Positions 18,206 through 25,778 of a stretch of 64,000 nt of DNA are shown piece by piece. Each line of letters starts with the position of its first letter. Within the stretch, counting starts at the first letter, position 1. Below the pieces are notes generated by a model that was not told where the DNA came from, did not search any database, and was given only the letters and a program-made list of their open reading frames with translations. Source of the stretch: Woeseiaceae bacterium (GTDB taxonomy: Bacteria; Pseudomonadota; Gammaproteobacteria; Steroidobacterales; Woeseiaceae); the NCBI GenBank assembly GCA_021773115.1, contig JAJFKS010000003.1, positions 62,001 to 126,000 on the forward strand, in the 5' to 3' direction. The translations under genes were made by a program, and so were the position numbers.

Positions 18206-20155
18206 GTGCGCCGGGTGGATTTACCAGACCGACAATTGCTCGATGCGGCGCCCGATGCCATGGTGGTCGTCGATCTGGATGGCCACATCGTCCTGGTTAA
18301 TAAGCAGACCGAGTCATTGTTTGGCTATCGCCGCGAGGAACTTCTTGGGCAAGTCGTCGAGATTCTCATTCCGGAACGATTTCGTGATCGACATCCCGCG
18401 CGTCGTGAACACTACTTCCACGCACCGCAAATTCGGCCGATGGGTCAGGGACTTGAGCTGTGTGGCCAGCGCAAAGACGGCAGCGAGTTCCCGGTTGAAA
18501 TCAGCCTTAGTCCGGTGCAATCCGATCAAGGTTCGTTTGTCGCCAGTGCCATCCGCGATGTGAGCGACCGGATCGAATTCAGTGAGCGTCGTTTTCGGGC
18601 GATCTTTGAGCAACAAAACCAGTTGACCGGCATCGTGGACCTTGAGGGCATTGTGGTAGACGCCAATCAGCGCTCATTGGATTTCTCGGGCTTGGAGCGC
18701 GCGGATGTCATAGGGCGCCCCTTTTGGGAGACTGGTTGGTGGACGCACGATTCGCAACAACAGGCACAAGTGCAAGATGCAATCCGGCGCGCAGTGAATG
18801 GTGAAATTGTGAGCTTTCAGGCGACCCATCGTTGCCCGAATGGCACGCTGGCAACGGTTGACTTCTCCATTCGACCGGTCCGAAATGAGCACGGCAAGAT
18901 CGTGTTTCTGGTGCCCGAAAGCTATGACATTTCCGCCCGCAAGCGTGCCGAGGACGCGCTGCTTGAGGCCAATGAAAATCTCGAACGACGAGTCATCGAG
19001 CGCATTGCGGATTTTGAGCAGGCGAAAGACGAGGCCGAGCATGCCAACGCGGGAAAATCTCGCTTCCTGGCCGCGGCCAGTCACGACTTGCGACAGCCTT
19101 TGCAATCCTTGGGACTGTACCTGTCGGTACTAACGCGCCAGCTCGACCAGTCGCACCTCTTAAGCGTCAGCGAAAAGATGCGTAAGTCACTGGACACGAT
19201 GGGTGAATTACTCGATGCCCTGCTCGATATCTCCAAGCTCGATGGCGGCTCAATCATTCCGGATAAACGCGACGTCCGACTACAGGAACTGTTGGACCGC
19301 ATCGTCACCGACAATATTCAGCAGGCAAAAGAAAAGGGATTGCGGCTTGAATGTACTGCCAGCGACTACGTTGTGCACAGCGATCCCGGGCTCCTGGAGC
19401 GCGTCCTTGAGAATTTCGTCACTAACGCCATTCGATATACAGAGCACGGTCATATCAGCATCGAGTGCAAACTCTGCGACGGCGTCGCGCACATTTCAGT
19501 GAGCGATACGGGCATCGGCATTCCGCACGACGACCTGGACAAAGTGTTTGAGGAATACTATCAGCTTGACAACCAGGTACGCGATCGGCGCAAGGGCCTG
19601 GGGCTCGGGCTTTCGATTGTGAAATACATTGCGCGCCTGCTTGATCATCCACTCAGCGTGACGTCGGATCTCGGCAGGGGTTCCCGCTTTTCAATCGCGG
19701 TTCCTGTGGGCGACGCAATCACCGTTGCCGAAGCGCCGACTGGGAGACCGGCAGGCGCTCACACGCGTGATCCGGTCGTGCTACTCATTGACGACGATCC
19801 CGTCGTCGTTGATGCAACTACCATGTTGCTGGAATCGATTGGCGCTAAAGTGTATAGCGCATTGTGCGGTGACGATGCGCTCGTCCATCTGGCTGCTGGT
19901 GTGCGCCCGGACATTGTCATTTCCGATTACCGGCTTCCCGGATACAATGGCGTCGAGGTCGTTCGGCGTGTGCGCAAAGCGACTAGCCCGGATCTCCCGA
20001 CCGTACTGGTGACGGGCGATACGTCGGCCAATGAAATCAAGGCCGCCAACCTCAGCAATTGCACCATCTTGCATAAACCGGTCGATACAGACCAGCTCAT
20101 CGCACTCATCGAGAATGTCAGCACCGAGTCCGGTCCCTCGGCACAAGCCAAATAG
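18206..20155 (+). CDS. PAS-PAS hybrid sensor histidine kinase with receiver domain
   Basis: The 649-residue soluble protein has two PAS domains (about 10-125 and 130-250), a short coiled coil, the phosphoacceptor motif ASHDLRQPLQSL (about 291-302), an ATP-binding domain (NFVTNAIRYT, DTGIGIP, GLGLGLSI) and a C-terminal receiver with DYRLPG as the phosphorylation site. The start is a GTG with AGGAGAA before it. Divergence from hupS makes it a candidate hydrogenase regulator, as HupT-like kinases are in other bacteria, but no direct evidence ties it to that role. Confidence 0.92.
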   Translation: MRRVDLPDRQLLDAAPDAMVVVDLDGHIVLVNKQTESLFGYRREELLGQVVEILIPERFRDRHPARREHYFHAPQIRPMGQGLELCGQRKDGSEFPVEISLSPVQSDQGSFVASAIRDVSDRIEFSERRFRAIFEQQNQLTGIVDLEGIVVDANQRSLDFSGLERADVIGRPFWETGWWTHDSQQQAQVQDAIRRAVNGEIVSFQATHRCPNGTLATVDFSIRPVRNEHGKIVFLVPESYDISARKRAEDALLEANENLERRVIERIADFEQAKDEAEHANAGKSRFLAAASHDLRQPLQSLGLYLSVLTRQLDQSHLLSVSEKMRKSLDTMGELLDALLDISKLDGGSIIPDKRDVRLQELLDRIVTDNIQQAKEKGLRLECTASDYVVHSDPGLLERVLENFVTNAIRYTEHGHISIECKLCDGVAHISVSDTGIGIPHDDLDKVFEEYYQLDNQVRDRRKGLGLGLSIVKYIARLLDHPLSVTSDLGRGSRFSIAVPVGDAITVAEAPTGRPAGAHTRDPVVLLIDDDPVVVDATTMLLESIGAKVYSALCGDDALVHLAAGVRPDIVISDYRLPGYNGVEVVRRVRKATSPDLPTVLVTGDTSANEIKAANLSNCTILHKPVDTDQLIALIENVSTESGPSAQAK

Positions 20156-20220
20156 GTACATCCCGTAGTTTTCCGCGGTGCACTAAATTCCTAAACTGCT
20201 GCATTGAATTGGTGCGCCTG

Positions 20221-20589
20221 ATGACGATCAACGTTGCGATCGTGGATGATGATGAGAGCATTCTCGACGCTATTAAAATGGTATTGGAAGGCCAGGGATG
20301 GCGAGTGCGAACCTATGCCTCCGGTGAGGCATTTCTCGGCGATATTGAAAATCATCGTCCCGATTGCATCGTCCTGGACCCGCATCTTCCGGGATTGAGT
20401 GGTGCCGATGTCGTGCGTACGTTGCGAAACGGAGAGATGCGTGCTGCTCCTGTTATTGGCCTTACCGCACGACCTGCAAGCGCACTCGCGGTCGAAGTGC
20501 TTGCTGCCGGTGCTCGTGTCATGCTGACCAAGCCAGTTACAGCGGACGAGCTCATCGATCACCTGGATGTCGCACTTTCCAGGCGATGA
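20221..20589 (+). CDS. Single-domain response regulator (FixJ/CheY-like receiver)
   Basis: From ATG 20221 the 122-residue product is a bare receiver: acidic pocket VDDDES, phosphoacceptor VLDPHLPG, switch LTAR and the conserved Lys in LTKPV. It has no output domain. It follows the hybrid kinase by 65 bases on the same strand and is a likely phosphotransfer partner. TTG 20209 and GTG 20212 are in-frame alternatives; no strong ribosome site separates them. Confidence 0.85.
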   Translation: MTINVAIVDDDESILDAIKMVLEGQGWRVRTYASGEAFLGDIENHRPDCIVLDPHLPGLSGADVVRTLRNGEMRAAPVIGLTARPASALAVEVLAAGARVMLTKPVTADELIDHLDVALSRR

Positions 20590-20620
20590 GCATCGCCATA
20601 AGTGCTCGCGCCGCCGCACC

Positions 20621-21142
20621 ATGACCCTCGACGATTTTCCAATCCAATGGGCGCTTGACGATGGTACGAACGTAACGATTCGACCCATCCAGCCAGAAGA
20701 CGCCGAGATCGAGCAGTCGTTTGTAAAATCATTGTCACCTCTATCAAAATTCTTTCGCTTCTTCATGCCGCTGAAGCAACTTTCGCCGGCCGCGCTCGAA
20801 AAATTCACTCACAACAAGTATCCAACCGACTTTGCGCTGATCGCCACAACAATATCCGAAAGCAGCGAGGTGGAGATTGGTGTCGCTCGATTTGCACCGG
20901 GGTCGAGAGACGGCTGGGCAGAGTTTGCCGTCGTGGTCGCCGATGGCTGGCAAGGCCAGGGTATCGCGACGCAATTGCTTCTACACTTGTTCACATTAGC
21001 GGCTGGCGCTGGCATTAAGGGAATCGAAGGATCGATACTCCGTGAAAACAGTCGGATGTTAAGACTGGTAAGACAACAGGGCTTTACAATTAAATCGGAT
21101 CCCCTGGACCCAAATGTTTATTTTGTGCATAAAGACTTCTAG
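20621..21142 (+). CDS. GNAT-family N-acetyltransferase
   Basis: The 173-residue product has the acetyl-CoA binding pattern VVADGWQGQGIATQLL (motif A, Q/RxxGxG/A type) and the later LRENSRMLRLVRQQGF. An N-terminal segment, VTIRPIQPEDAEIEQSFVKSLS, resembles the GNAT domain of Pat/PatZ-type lysine acetyltransferases. The ATG at 20621 is preferred over longer versions that run into the receiver gene. The target is unknown; it may belong to the kinase-receiver transcript. Confidence 0.85.
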   Translation: MTLDDFPIQWALDDGTNVTIRPIQPEDAEIEQSFVKSLSPLSKFFRFFMPLKQLSPAALEKFTHNKYPTDFALIATTISESSEVEIGVARFAPGSRDGWAEFAVVVADGWQGQGIATQLLLHLFTLAAGAGIKGIEGSILRENSRMLRLVRQQGFTIKSDPLDPNVYFVHKDF

Positions 21143-21157
21143 AAAAAACCAGCATAA

Positions 21158-21232
21158 CTCGGCGAGGCCTATTCGGTACTCAAAGACCCCGAACAACGTG
21201 CCACTTATGATCAATTGGGGGGGGGGGGGTGA
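21158..21232 (+). pseudogene. DnaJ J-domain remnant ending in a G13 tract
   Basis: Between a TAA (21155-21157) and a TGA (21230-21232) the frame reads LGEAYSVLKDPEQRATYDQL, which is the end of a J-domain (helix IV and the YD-LG turn). The HPD motif and earlier helices are missing, so this is a fragment. It runs straight into 13 consecutive G residues, after which the frame closes; one base more or fewer in the run would open a different frame to 21314. I treat it as a relic. Confidence 0.6.
21217..21229 (+). repeat. Homopolymer of 13 G
   Basis: A run of thirteen G lies at the end of the J-domain remnant. Such runs are prone to slippage in the cell and to miscounting in sequencing. The reading frame on either side depends on its exact length. 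Confidence 0.85.
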
Positions 21233-21310
21233 ACTGGAAATCAGGAAAAGAGTTCCAGCGTTCGCTGGCGACCACCATCACACCAGCCTTACAGTCGAAA
21301 TTAGGGTGGC

Positions 21311-21979
21311 CTAGTGTTGATGAGCAGAATGGTCAGGCTCGTCCGGCAAATCGTCGTCTTTAACGTCGATCGCCGCCGCAGAATCGGACGATGCATGATT
21401 GGTTTCACTATGATCGTGTAGGCCTCCCACCGCGTGATGCCCAGCTCCGTCCGCACGCTTGATCATCGCTGAATACATTGCGGCGTCTATCTCAGGAAGC
21501 CTCGCCGTGAATGCCACCACTGGCCAGATCGCGTCATCGTCATGGGATACGCCCCAGGAAGGCATTCCTGTCATCTTGATGCCGTGTTTGGTCACCCAGA
21601 AAAGCTCGCGAATTGTCAGTTTGGCCGCCGATTCCTGCAAGTCCGGAGGTGGAGGATTCAAGCCGAGAGCCATCGCCTCGGAATCTCGCCCCGGAGCACC
21701 ATGACAGCCAACGCACATTGCCTCAAAATCATTGATACCTGCAAGCAAAATATTGTCATTCTCGATATTCGGTACGTTGATATTCCAAGCCCGTTGCTTA
21801 ACTGACGATCGCATCGTATTTGACGCAAACCAGCGAAGTGCGCCTGAATGCGGCGAGTCCGCACCAACGTTATAGACTCCCGTATATGAAAGACCAACAG
21901 CTAGAATGACGCCCGCAATGATGGTCAAAATTACGCTAGCAAGAATTTTCGTCAACACCGATCTACTTTTTAGACCCAT
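21311..21979 (-). CDS. Membrane-anchored monoheme cytochrome c with His/Asp-rich tail
   Basis: The 222-residue protein has an N-terminal membrane anchor (about 10-30), one heme motif CVGCHG and a likely Met ligand in KMTGMPSWG. The layout fits small class I cytochromes. Its last 45 residues are rich in His and Asp (GHHAVGGLHDHSE, DDDLPDEPDHSAHQH), which suggests metal binding. Its start overlaps the end of the upstream HExxH gene by 17 bases, so it is translated as the last gene of the metal-uptake cluster. Its electron partner is unknown. Confidence 0.85.
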   Translation of the reverse strand: MGLKSRSVLTKILASVILTIIAGVILAVGLSYTGVYNVGADSPHSGALRWFASNTMRSSVKQRAWNINVPNIENDNILLAGINDFEAMCVGCHGAPGRDSEAMALGLNPPPPDLQESAAKLTIRELFWVTKHGIKMTGMPSWGVSHDDDAIWPVVAFTARLPEIDAAMYSAMIKRADGAGHHAVGGLHDHSETNHASSDSAAAIDVKDDDLPDEPDHSAHQH

Positions 21980-22943
21980 CTACCATAGGCTCGTCAATCG
22001 CATCGAATTCCACACTTTTGTCGTCGTAAATCGGATCATAGTAGTGGCCACCTTCCTGATAATCGGCATTCCAAGTTCGCCGTCCATTCTCAGTTTCGAT
22101 ATATAAATAAGGTGACAGGTGAAGGCGCTCCCTATGCCAACGACCATCTTCACCAGATGCGATCTCCGTTCCTGTGCCGTAAAACATCAAACCTCCATCC
22201 GCTCGAACTTCATGTTGAGGATCAACATCCCTGTATTCGTGACTAACGTTGATCAACTTGTGCCCAAGCTCATGGGCAACGATACCTCGCTTGGAATCGC
22301 TTCGGTTGACGGTAATAACACCACGTAATCTCCTCGGAATAGTTGGATAGCTATAGCCCGGAAATGACAAACCGCCTGTCGAAATTGTCCGAATCTCCCA
22401 TGTGCGCTCATCCAACTGCTCATAGAACGACATGAATACGTCCTGAAGAACAAGCAGATAGACCGTACGATCATTTTTAGGATGCTTTTCAATGATAGTC
22501 TCGAACGCGTCATTTGCTTCTCGCGACAGGCCAGACTGTTCACGACGACTATTTCGGTACATGTTCGCGTATTTCCCGCCGGGTATCATTGTCGCAATAT
22601 CATTGGCTTGAATCTCGAGGTAGCTGGGATCAATATCACCGGATTTGATCCAGAGAAGATTAAGCTGAACTCCAGCGACTGCGAATATTTTCTTCGCCCT
22701 TACGACTTCCTCGACCAAATCTTGAACCGAAAAAGTCGCGACGAATCCCTCATCAAGGTTGGCCGGATAATAGATGCCAATGTCCGCTGTTGGAACGTTT
22801 GGCTCAATATCCCTGTTGAGATGTTCAACAACATCCTTATAGATGCTTGACCACTCACCTTCTTCAGCGACAGCAACCTGAGAAATATTCCCCACGATGG
22901 CGAGCGCGAAGCCCAGCGAAATCATTCGTTGACATAACGACAT
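21963..22943 (-). CDS. Secreted zincin-like protein with HExxH motif
   Basis: From ATG 22943, with GGAGG eight bases before it, the product is 326 residues with a signal peptide ending around AVAEEG. It contains VAHELGHKLINVSHEY. The HExxH core with a third His six residues after the second does not match the usual metzincin spacing (HExxHxxGxxH). Upstream sequence (FVATFSVQDLVEEVVRAKKIF) does not let me name a family. The protein sits between a DUF4198 gene and the His-tailed cytochrome. Peptidase activity or a metal-handling role are both possible. Confidence 0.75.
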   Translation of the reverse strand: MSLCQRMISLGFALAIVGNISQVAVAEEGEWSSIYKDVVEHLNRDIEPNVPTADIGIYYPANLDEGFVATFSVQDLVEEVVRAKKIFAVAGVQLNLLWIKSGDIDPSYLEIQANDIATMIPGGKYANMYRNSRREQSGLSREANDAFETIIEKHPKNDRTVYLLVLQDVFMSFYEQLDERTWEIRTISTGGLSFPGYSYPTIPRRLRGVITVNRSDSKRGIVAHELGHKLINVSHEYRDVDPQHEVRADGGLMFYGTGTEIASGEDGRWHRERLHLSPYLYIETENGRRTWNADYQEGGHYYDPIYDDKSVEFDAIDEPMVDGSKK

Positions 22944-23017
22944 ATCCTTAACCTCCATCTTGCACACTGCGCATTCCTGGTCTCTGCCACTAGCACAGGA
23001 ATGACGCCACTAGCTTC

Positions 23018-23848
23018 CTAGGTTACGAGAAACGTAATCGTCGCCCAGTTAGACTCATAATCAGCCTCTGCATCATCAATTTCTTGCATGTGAATCAAAG
23101 TGATATACCACACTGCTTTATTGCTGAGCAGAAATCTCGCGCGCCCCTCTTTGTCAGTCCTCAAATCATAAGAATTGATATGACCGCCCGATGCGTCGTG
23201 TCCATGGAATCCTTCGTAGCTGGCACGAACAAGTTGCCTGGCCACCGGCTTTCCATCGAACAGCACCTGAAAACTTAGCTCGCCTCCGAACTTAAGATCA
23301 GCCGGATTTTGATCAAGGATGATTTCGATCGGATACCCAAGGGCTTCCGCATAGTCGTCAGTCCTCTCGCCACCAACTTGTACGATTGCTTTAACATGCT
23401 TCGAGTAGCGTTCGCGAACGCTCTCGAGAGTATTATTCGCTTCAAATTCCGCCAACGTATCAAGAACGCCGTCATGCTTTAGGTAGGCAACGAAGTCATC
23501 CGGTGCCATGGTAATTATTCTCGGCCGCGTGGAAACCCCGATAACATACGTACCAGCATCTGCTGCCCGGTATTTCAGATACGACGAACTATCATCGTCG
23601 TACCAATTGTTATCGGATGGATTCGTAGTTTGCCCGTGTGCGACCACGCTCACATTCGCCATACGATCCCGCGAGATACTGTTCTCACTTTTGTCAAATG
23701 TACCGTTGATCAGCCGAGCGATTTGATCAGTATTAGGCGCAACGACATATTCCTGAGCTTTGACAAACATCTCATGGGCAGCCGCAGGTGCTGATGCGGC
23801 AACAGTTGCAATGGCGATAATTGATATCGCCGCAGTTCGGAAATTCAT
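23018..23848 (-). CDS. DUF4198 periplasmic protein, paralogue 1 (NikM/NikK-like)
   Basis: From ATG 23848 (GGAG nine bases upstream) the product is 276 residues. A signal peptide ends in APAAA, so the mature protein would start His-Glu-Met. The middle contains GGELSFQVLFDGKPVARQ, and the C-terminal beta-sandwich has LRTDKEGRARFLLSNKAVWYI, typical of DUF4198. Relatives are periplasmic parts of nickel/cobalt uptake systems. Its neighbour at 23882 is a paralogue with the same ending (DYESNWxTITF), pointing to tandem duplication. Nickel is favoured from context but not proven. Confidence 0.82.
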   Translation of the reverse strand: MNFRTAAISIIAIATVAASAPAAAHEMFVKAQEYVVAPNTDQIARLINGTFDKSENSISRDRMANVSVVAHGQTTNPSDNNWYDDDSSSYLKYRAADAGTYVIGVSTRPRIITMAPDDFVAYLKHDGVLDTLAEFEANNTLESVRERYSKHVKAIVQVGGERTDDYAEALGYPIEIILDQNPADLKFGGELSFQVLFDGKPVARQLVRASYEGFHGHDASGGHINSYDLRTDKEGRARFLLSNKAVWYITLIHMQEIDDAEADYESNWATITFLVT

Positions 23849-23881
23849 ATTGTTCACTCCAATTCGTTCCTCACGGAACGC

Positions 23882-24727
23882 CTAATTTTTGATTTCGAAA
23901 GTAATCGTCGACCAATTTGACTCATAATCCGCATCGTCATCGTCCACTTTTTGCATGTGAATCATCTGGATATACCACTTGTCTTTGTGGGTAATCTCGA
24001 AGTTCGCCCTGCCATCCTTATCGGTTCGCAGCGAGTACGCGCTCAACTCCGGAATGCTTGCATTCTCTGGCGACTCTTTAGTCGCATAGCCAACATAAAC
24101 ATTCTGGTCCGCCAATGGCTTACCTTCGAACATGACCTGGATGGACATTTCATCTCCAGCCGCGATCGACCCTGGATTTTGATCAACGAATATTTCTGCC
24201 TTATACCCAAGCACTGCTTTGTAATCGTCAGTCAACGGCTTACCAACCTGAAACAATGCTTTGGCATGTTTGGTATAGCGTTCCCGAATCGTGCCGAGCT
24301 TGTTTGTCGCCCTGAATTCGGCGACAGCGTCGTCCATGCCTTCGTGCACCAAATAGTTCTCAAACACTTCAGCCGGCAAGGCAATGTAGTCAGGGTGAGC
24401 AGCGACACCACCGAGGCCTGTGCCTTCCTTATTCGCAAAGACTTTAATATAGGTACTTGTGTAACTCGGGTTCGAATCGACGTCATCGACCTCATCATCC
24501 GGTGGTGTATTTCGATCGCCGCCCATAACAATGCTGATATCACGCGACATTTTTCGCGTAATCGAGTAGCCACTCTTGTGATAAGTGCCGTTCTTTAAAG
24601 TCAGGTAATTGTCCGTACCCGGTCGGAGTTCATACAGATCAGAAATGAGGTAAGTTTGGTGTGCGAATGCCAAATTAAGCATCGCGTACGAAACGAAAAC
24701 CAACAATATTACTCTGACTTTCTTCAT
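23882..24727 (-). CDS. DUF4198 periplasmic protein, paralogue 2 (NikM/NikK-like)
   Basis: The 281-residue protein has a signal peptide ending LAFA, giving a mature start His-Gln-Thr. It shares with paralogue 1 the blocks RERYTKHAKALFQVG, DQNPGSIAAGDEMSIQVMFEGKP and LRTDKDGRANF, and the ending DYESNWSTITF. An AAGGGGAATTAAG ribosome site precedes the ATG. It lies between the HupE-like gene and paralogue 1 on one probable transcript. The acidic run DDEVDDVDSNPS could be a metal or calcium loop. Function is inferred from the family. Confidence 0.82.
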   Translation of the reverse strand: MKKVRVILLVFVSYAMLNLAFAHQTYLISDLYELRPGTDNYLTLKNGTYHKSGYSITRKMSRDISIVMGGDRNTPPDDEVDDVDSNPSYTSTYIKVFANKEGTGLGGVAAHPDYIALPAEVFENYLVHEGMDDAVAEFRATNKLGTIRERYTKHAKALFQVGKPLTDDYKAVLGYKAEIFVDQNPGSIAAGDEMSIQVMFEGKPLADQNVYVGYATKESPENASIPELSAYSLRTDKDGRANFEITHKDKWYIQMIHMQKVDDDDADYESNWSTITFEIKN

Positions 24728-24771
24728 CTTAATTCCCCTTCTTTCTATTTAGTGGACCAGTCACCTGTGTA

Positions 24772-25704
24772 TCAAGAGTGATCCGGAATTGATGGTGATT
24801 CATCTTCATCTTCTGAATCGGCGCCATGATCTGGAACACCGGGTGGATGTGAGCCGTCGGGATTGTGAGTGTGCTCAGGCGCGCTCGCCGGAGCTCCATG
24901 ATCCGGCACTCCGGGCGGATGCGATCCGTCAGGATTGTGCGTGTGAACTGAGTTATTCATATCCGCATGCGCATGTGAGTGACTGTCCAGGCTGATTGGG
25001 TAGTCTTCCGAATAAACGTCGTGCGAATAACCGTGCAACTGCATAATCAGCAATCCAGTCCCCAATATCATCAGCGCACCGTTCGAAACTTTGCTGATCT
25101 GACTGAATGCATGAGTATGGCGCCATGCGTACAAAAGCGCCCACATCACAAGTAACGCGCCTATCTGCCCCAACTCAACGCCGACATTAAAGGACAAAAT
25201 GTGACCGAGGAGCCCGTCATCTTCGCGGATTGGAAGCTGCTGTAGCCGCGTTGATAGCCCAAACCCGTGAACCAGCCCGAACAGAAAAACCATCACCAGG
25301 AGATTCGGCGATGTCACATTGAGGAGTCTCTTGAATCCGTCGAGATTCTCAAACCCTTTGTATATAACAGTTACGGCAATGAAGGCGTCAACTAAGAAAT
25401 AGTTGGCTGTAATTCCGAGGTAGGTTGCGAAGACCAACGTAATCGTATGTCCCAACGTAAACGCCGTTACGAACTTAAATATCGCCGGAAACTTGGTGAG
25501 AAAAAACATGACGCCAAACAAGAACAGCAAGTGGTCGTAACCTGTCACCATGTGCTCTGCACCAAGAATCAGGTATTGCAGGTCACCACCCTCGAGCATT
25601 CGTCGGCGCGCTTCTTCGCTAATTCCATGGCCAAGAGCGTTTGCCATTGGGATAAATGCCAACACGGCTGCAAGAAATAGTAGCTTTATTTGCTTAGGAA
25701 TCAT
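24772..25704 (-). CDS. HupE/UreJ-type metal permease with duplicated His-rich tail
   Basis: From ATG 25704 (GAGGGC before it) the product is 310 residues: a signal peptide, then HGISEEARR, and 7-8 membrane helices with the HupE/UreJ features GYDHLLFLFGVMFFL, TLGHTITL and VHGFGLS. HupE proteins transport nickel. The C-terminal 70 residues contain two copies of an 18-residue unit, HTHNPDGSHPPGVPDHGA, and end in acidic residues, a probable metal-binding tail. The start inside the TonB receptor frame is rejected because it lacks a signal peptide. Confidence 0.88.
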   Translation of the reverse strand: MIPKQIKLLFLAAVLAFIPMANALGHGISEEARRRMLEGGDLQYLILGAEHMVTGYDHLLFLFGVMFFLTKFPAIFKFVTAFTLGHTITLVFATYLGITANYFLVDAFIAVTVIYKGFENLDGFKRLLNVTSPNLLVMVFLFGLVHGFGLSTRLQQLPIREDDGLLGHILSFNVGVELGQIGALLVMWALLYAWRHTHAFSQISKVSNGALMILGTGLLIMQLHGYSHDVYSEDYPISLDSHSHAHADMNNSVHTHNPDGSHPPGVPDHGAPASAPEHTHNPDGSHPPGVPDHGADSEDEDESPSIPDHS

Positions 25705-25778
25705 TTTGCCCTCGACTTGACCAGCACAAGACACCGCGGTGCCGCGCCGACAGGCACGGCACCGCAATTTTTTCGGTC

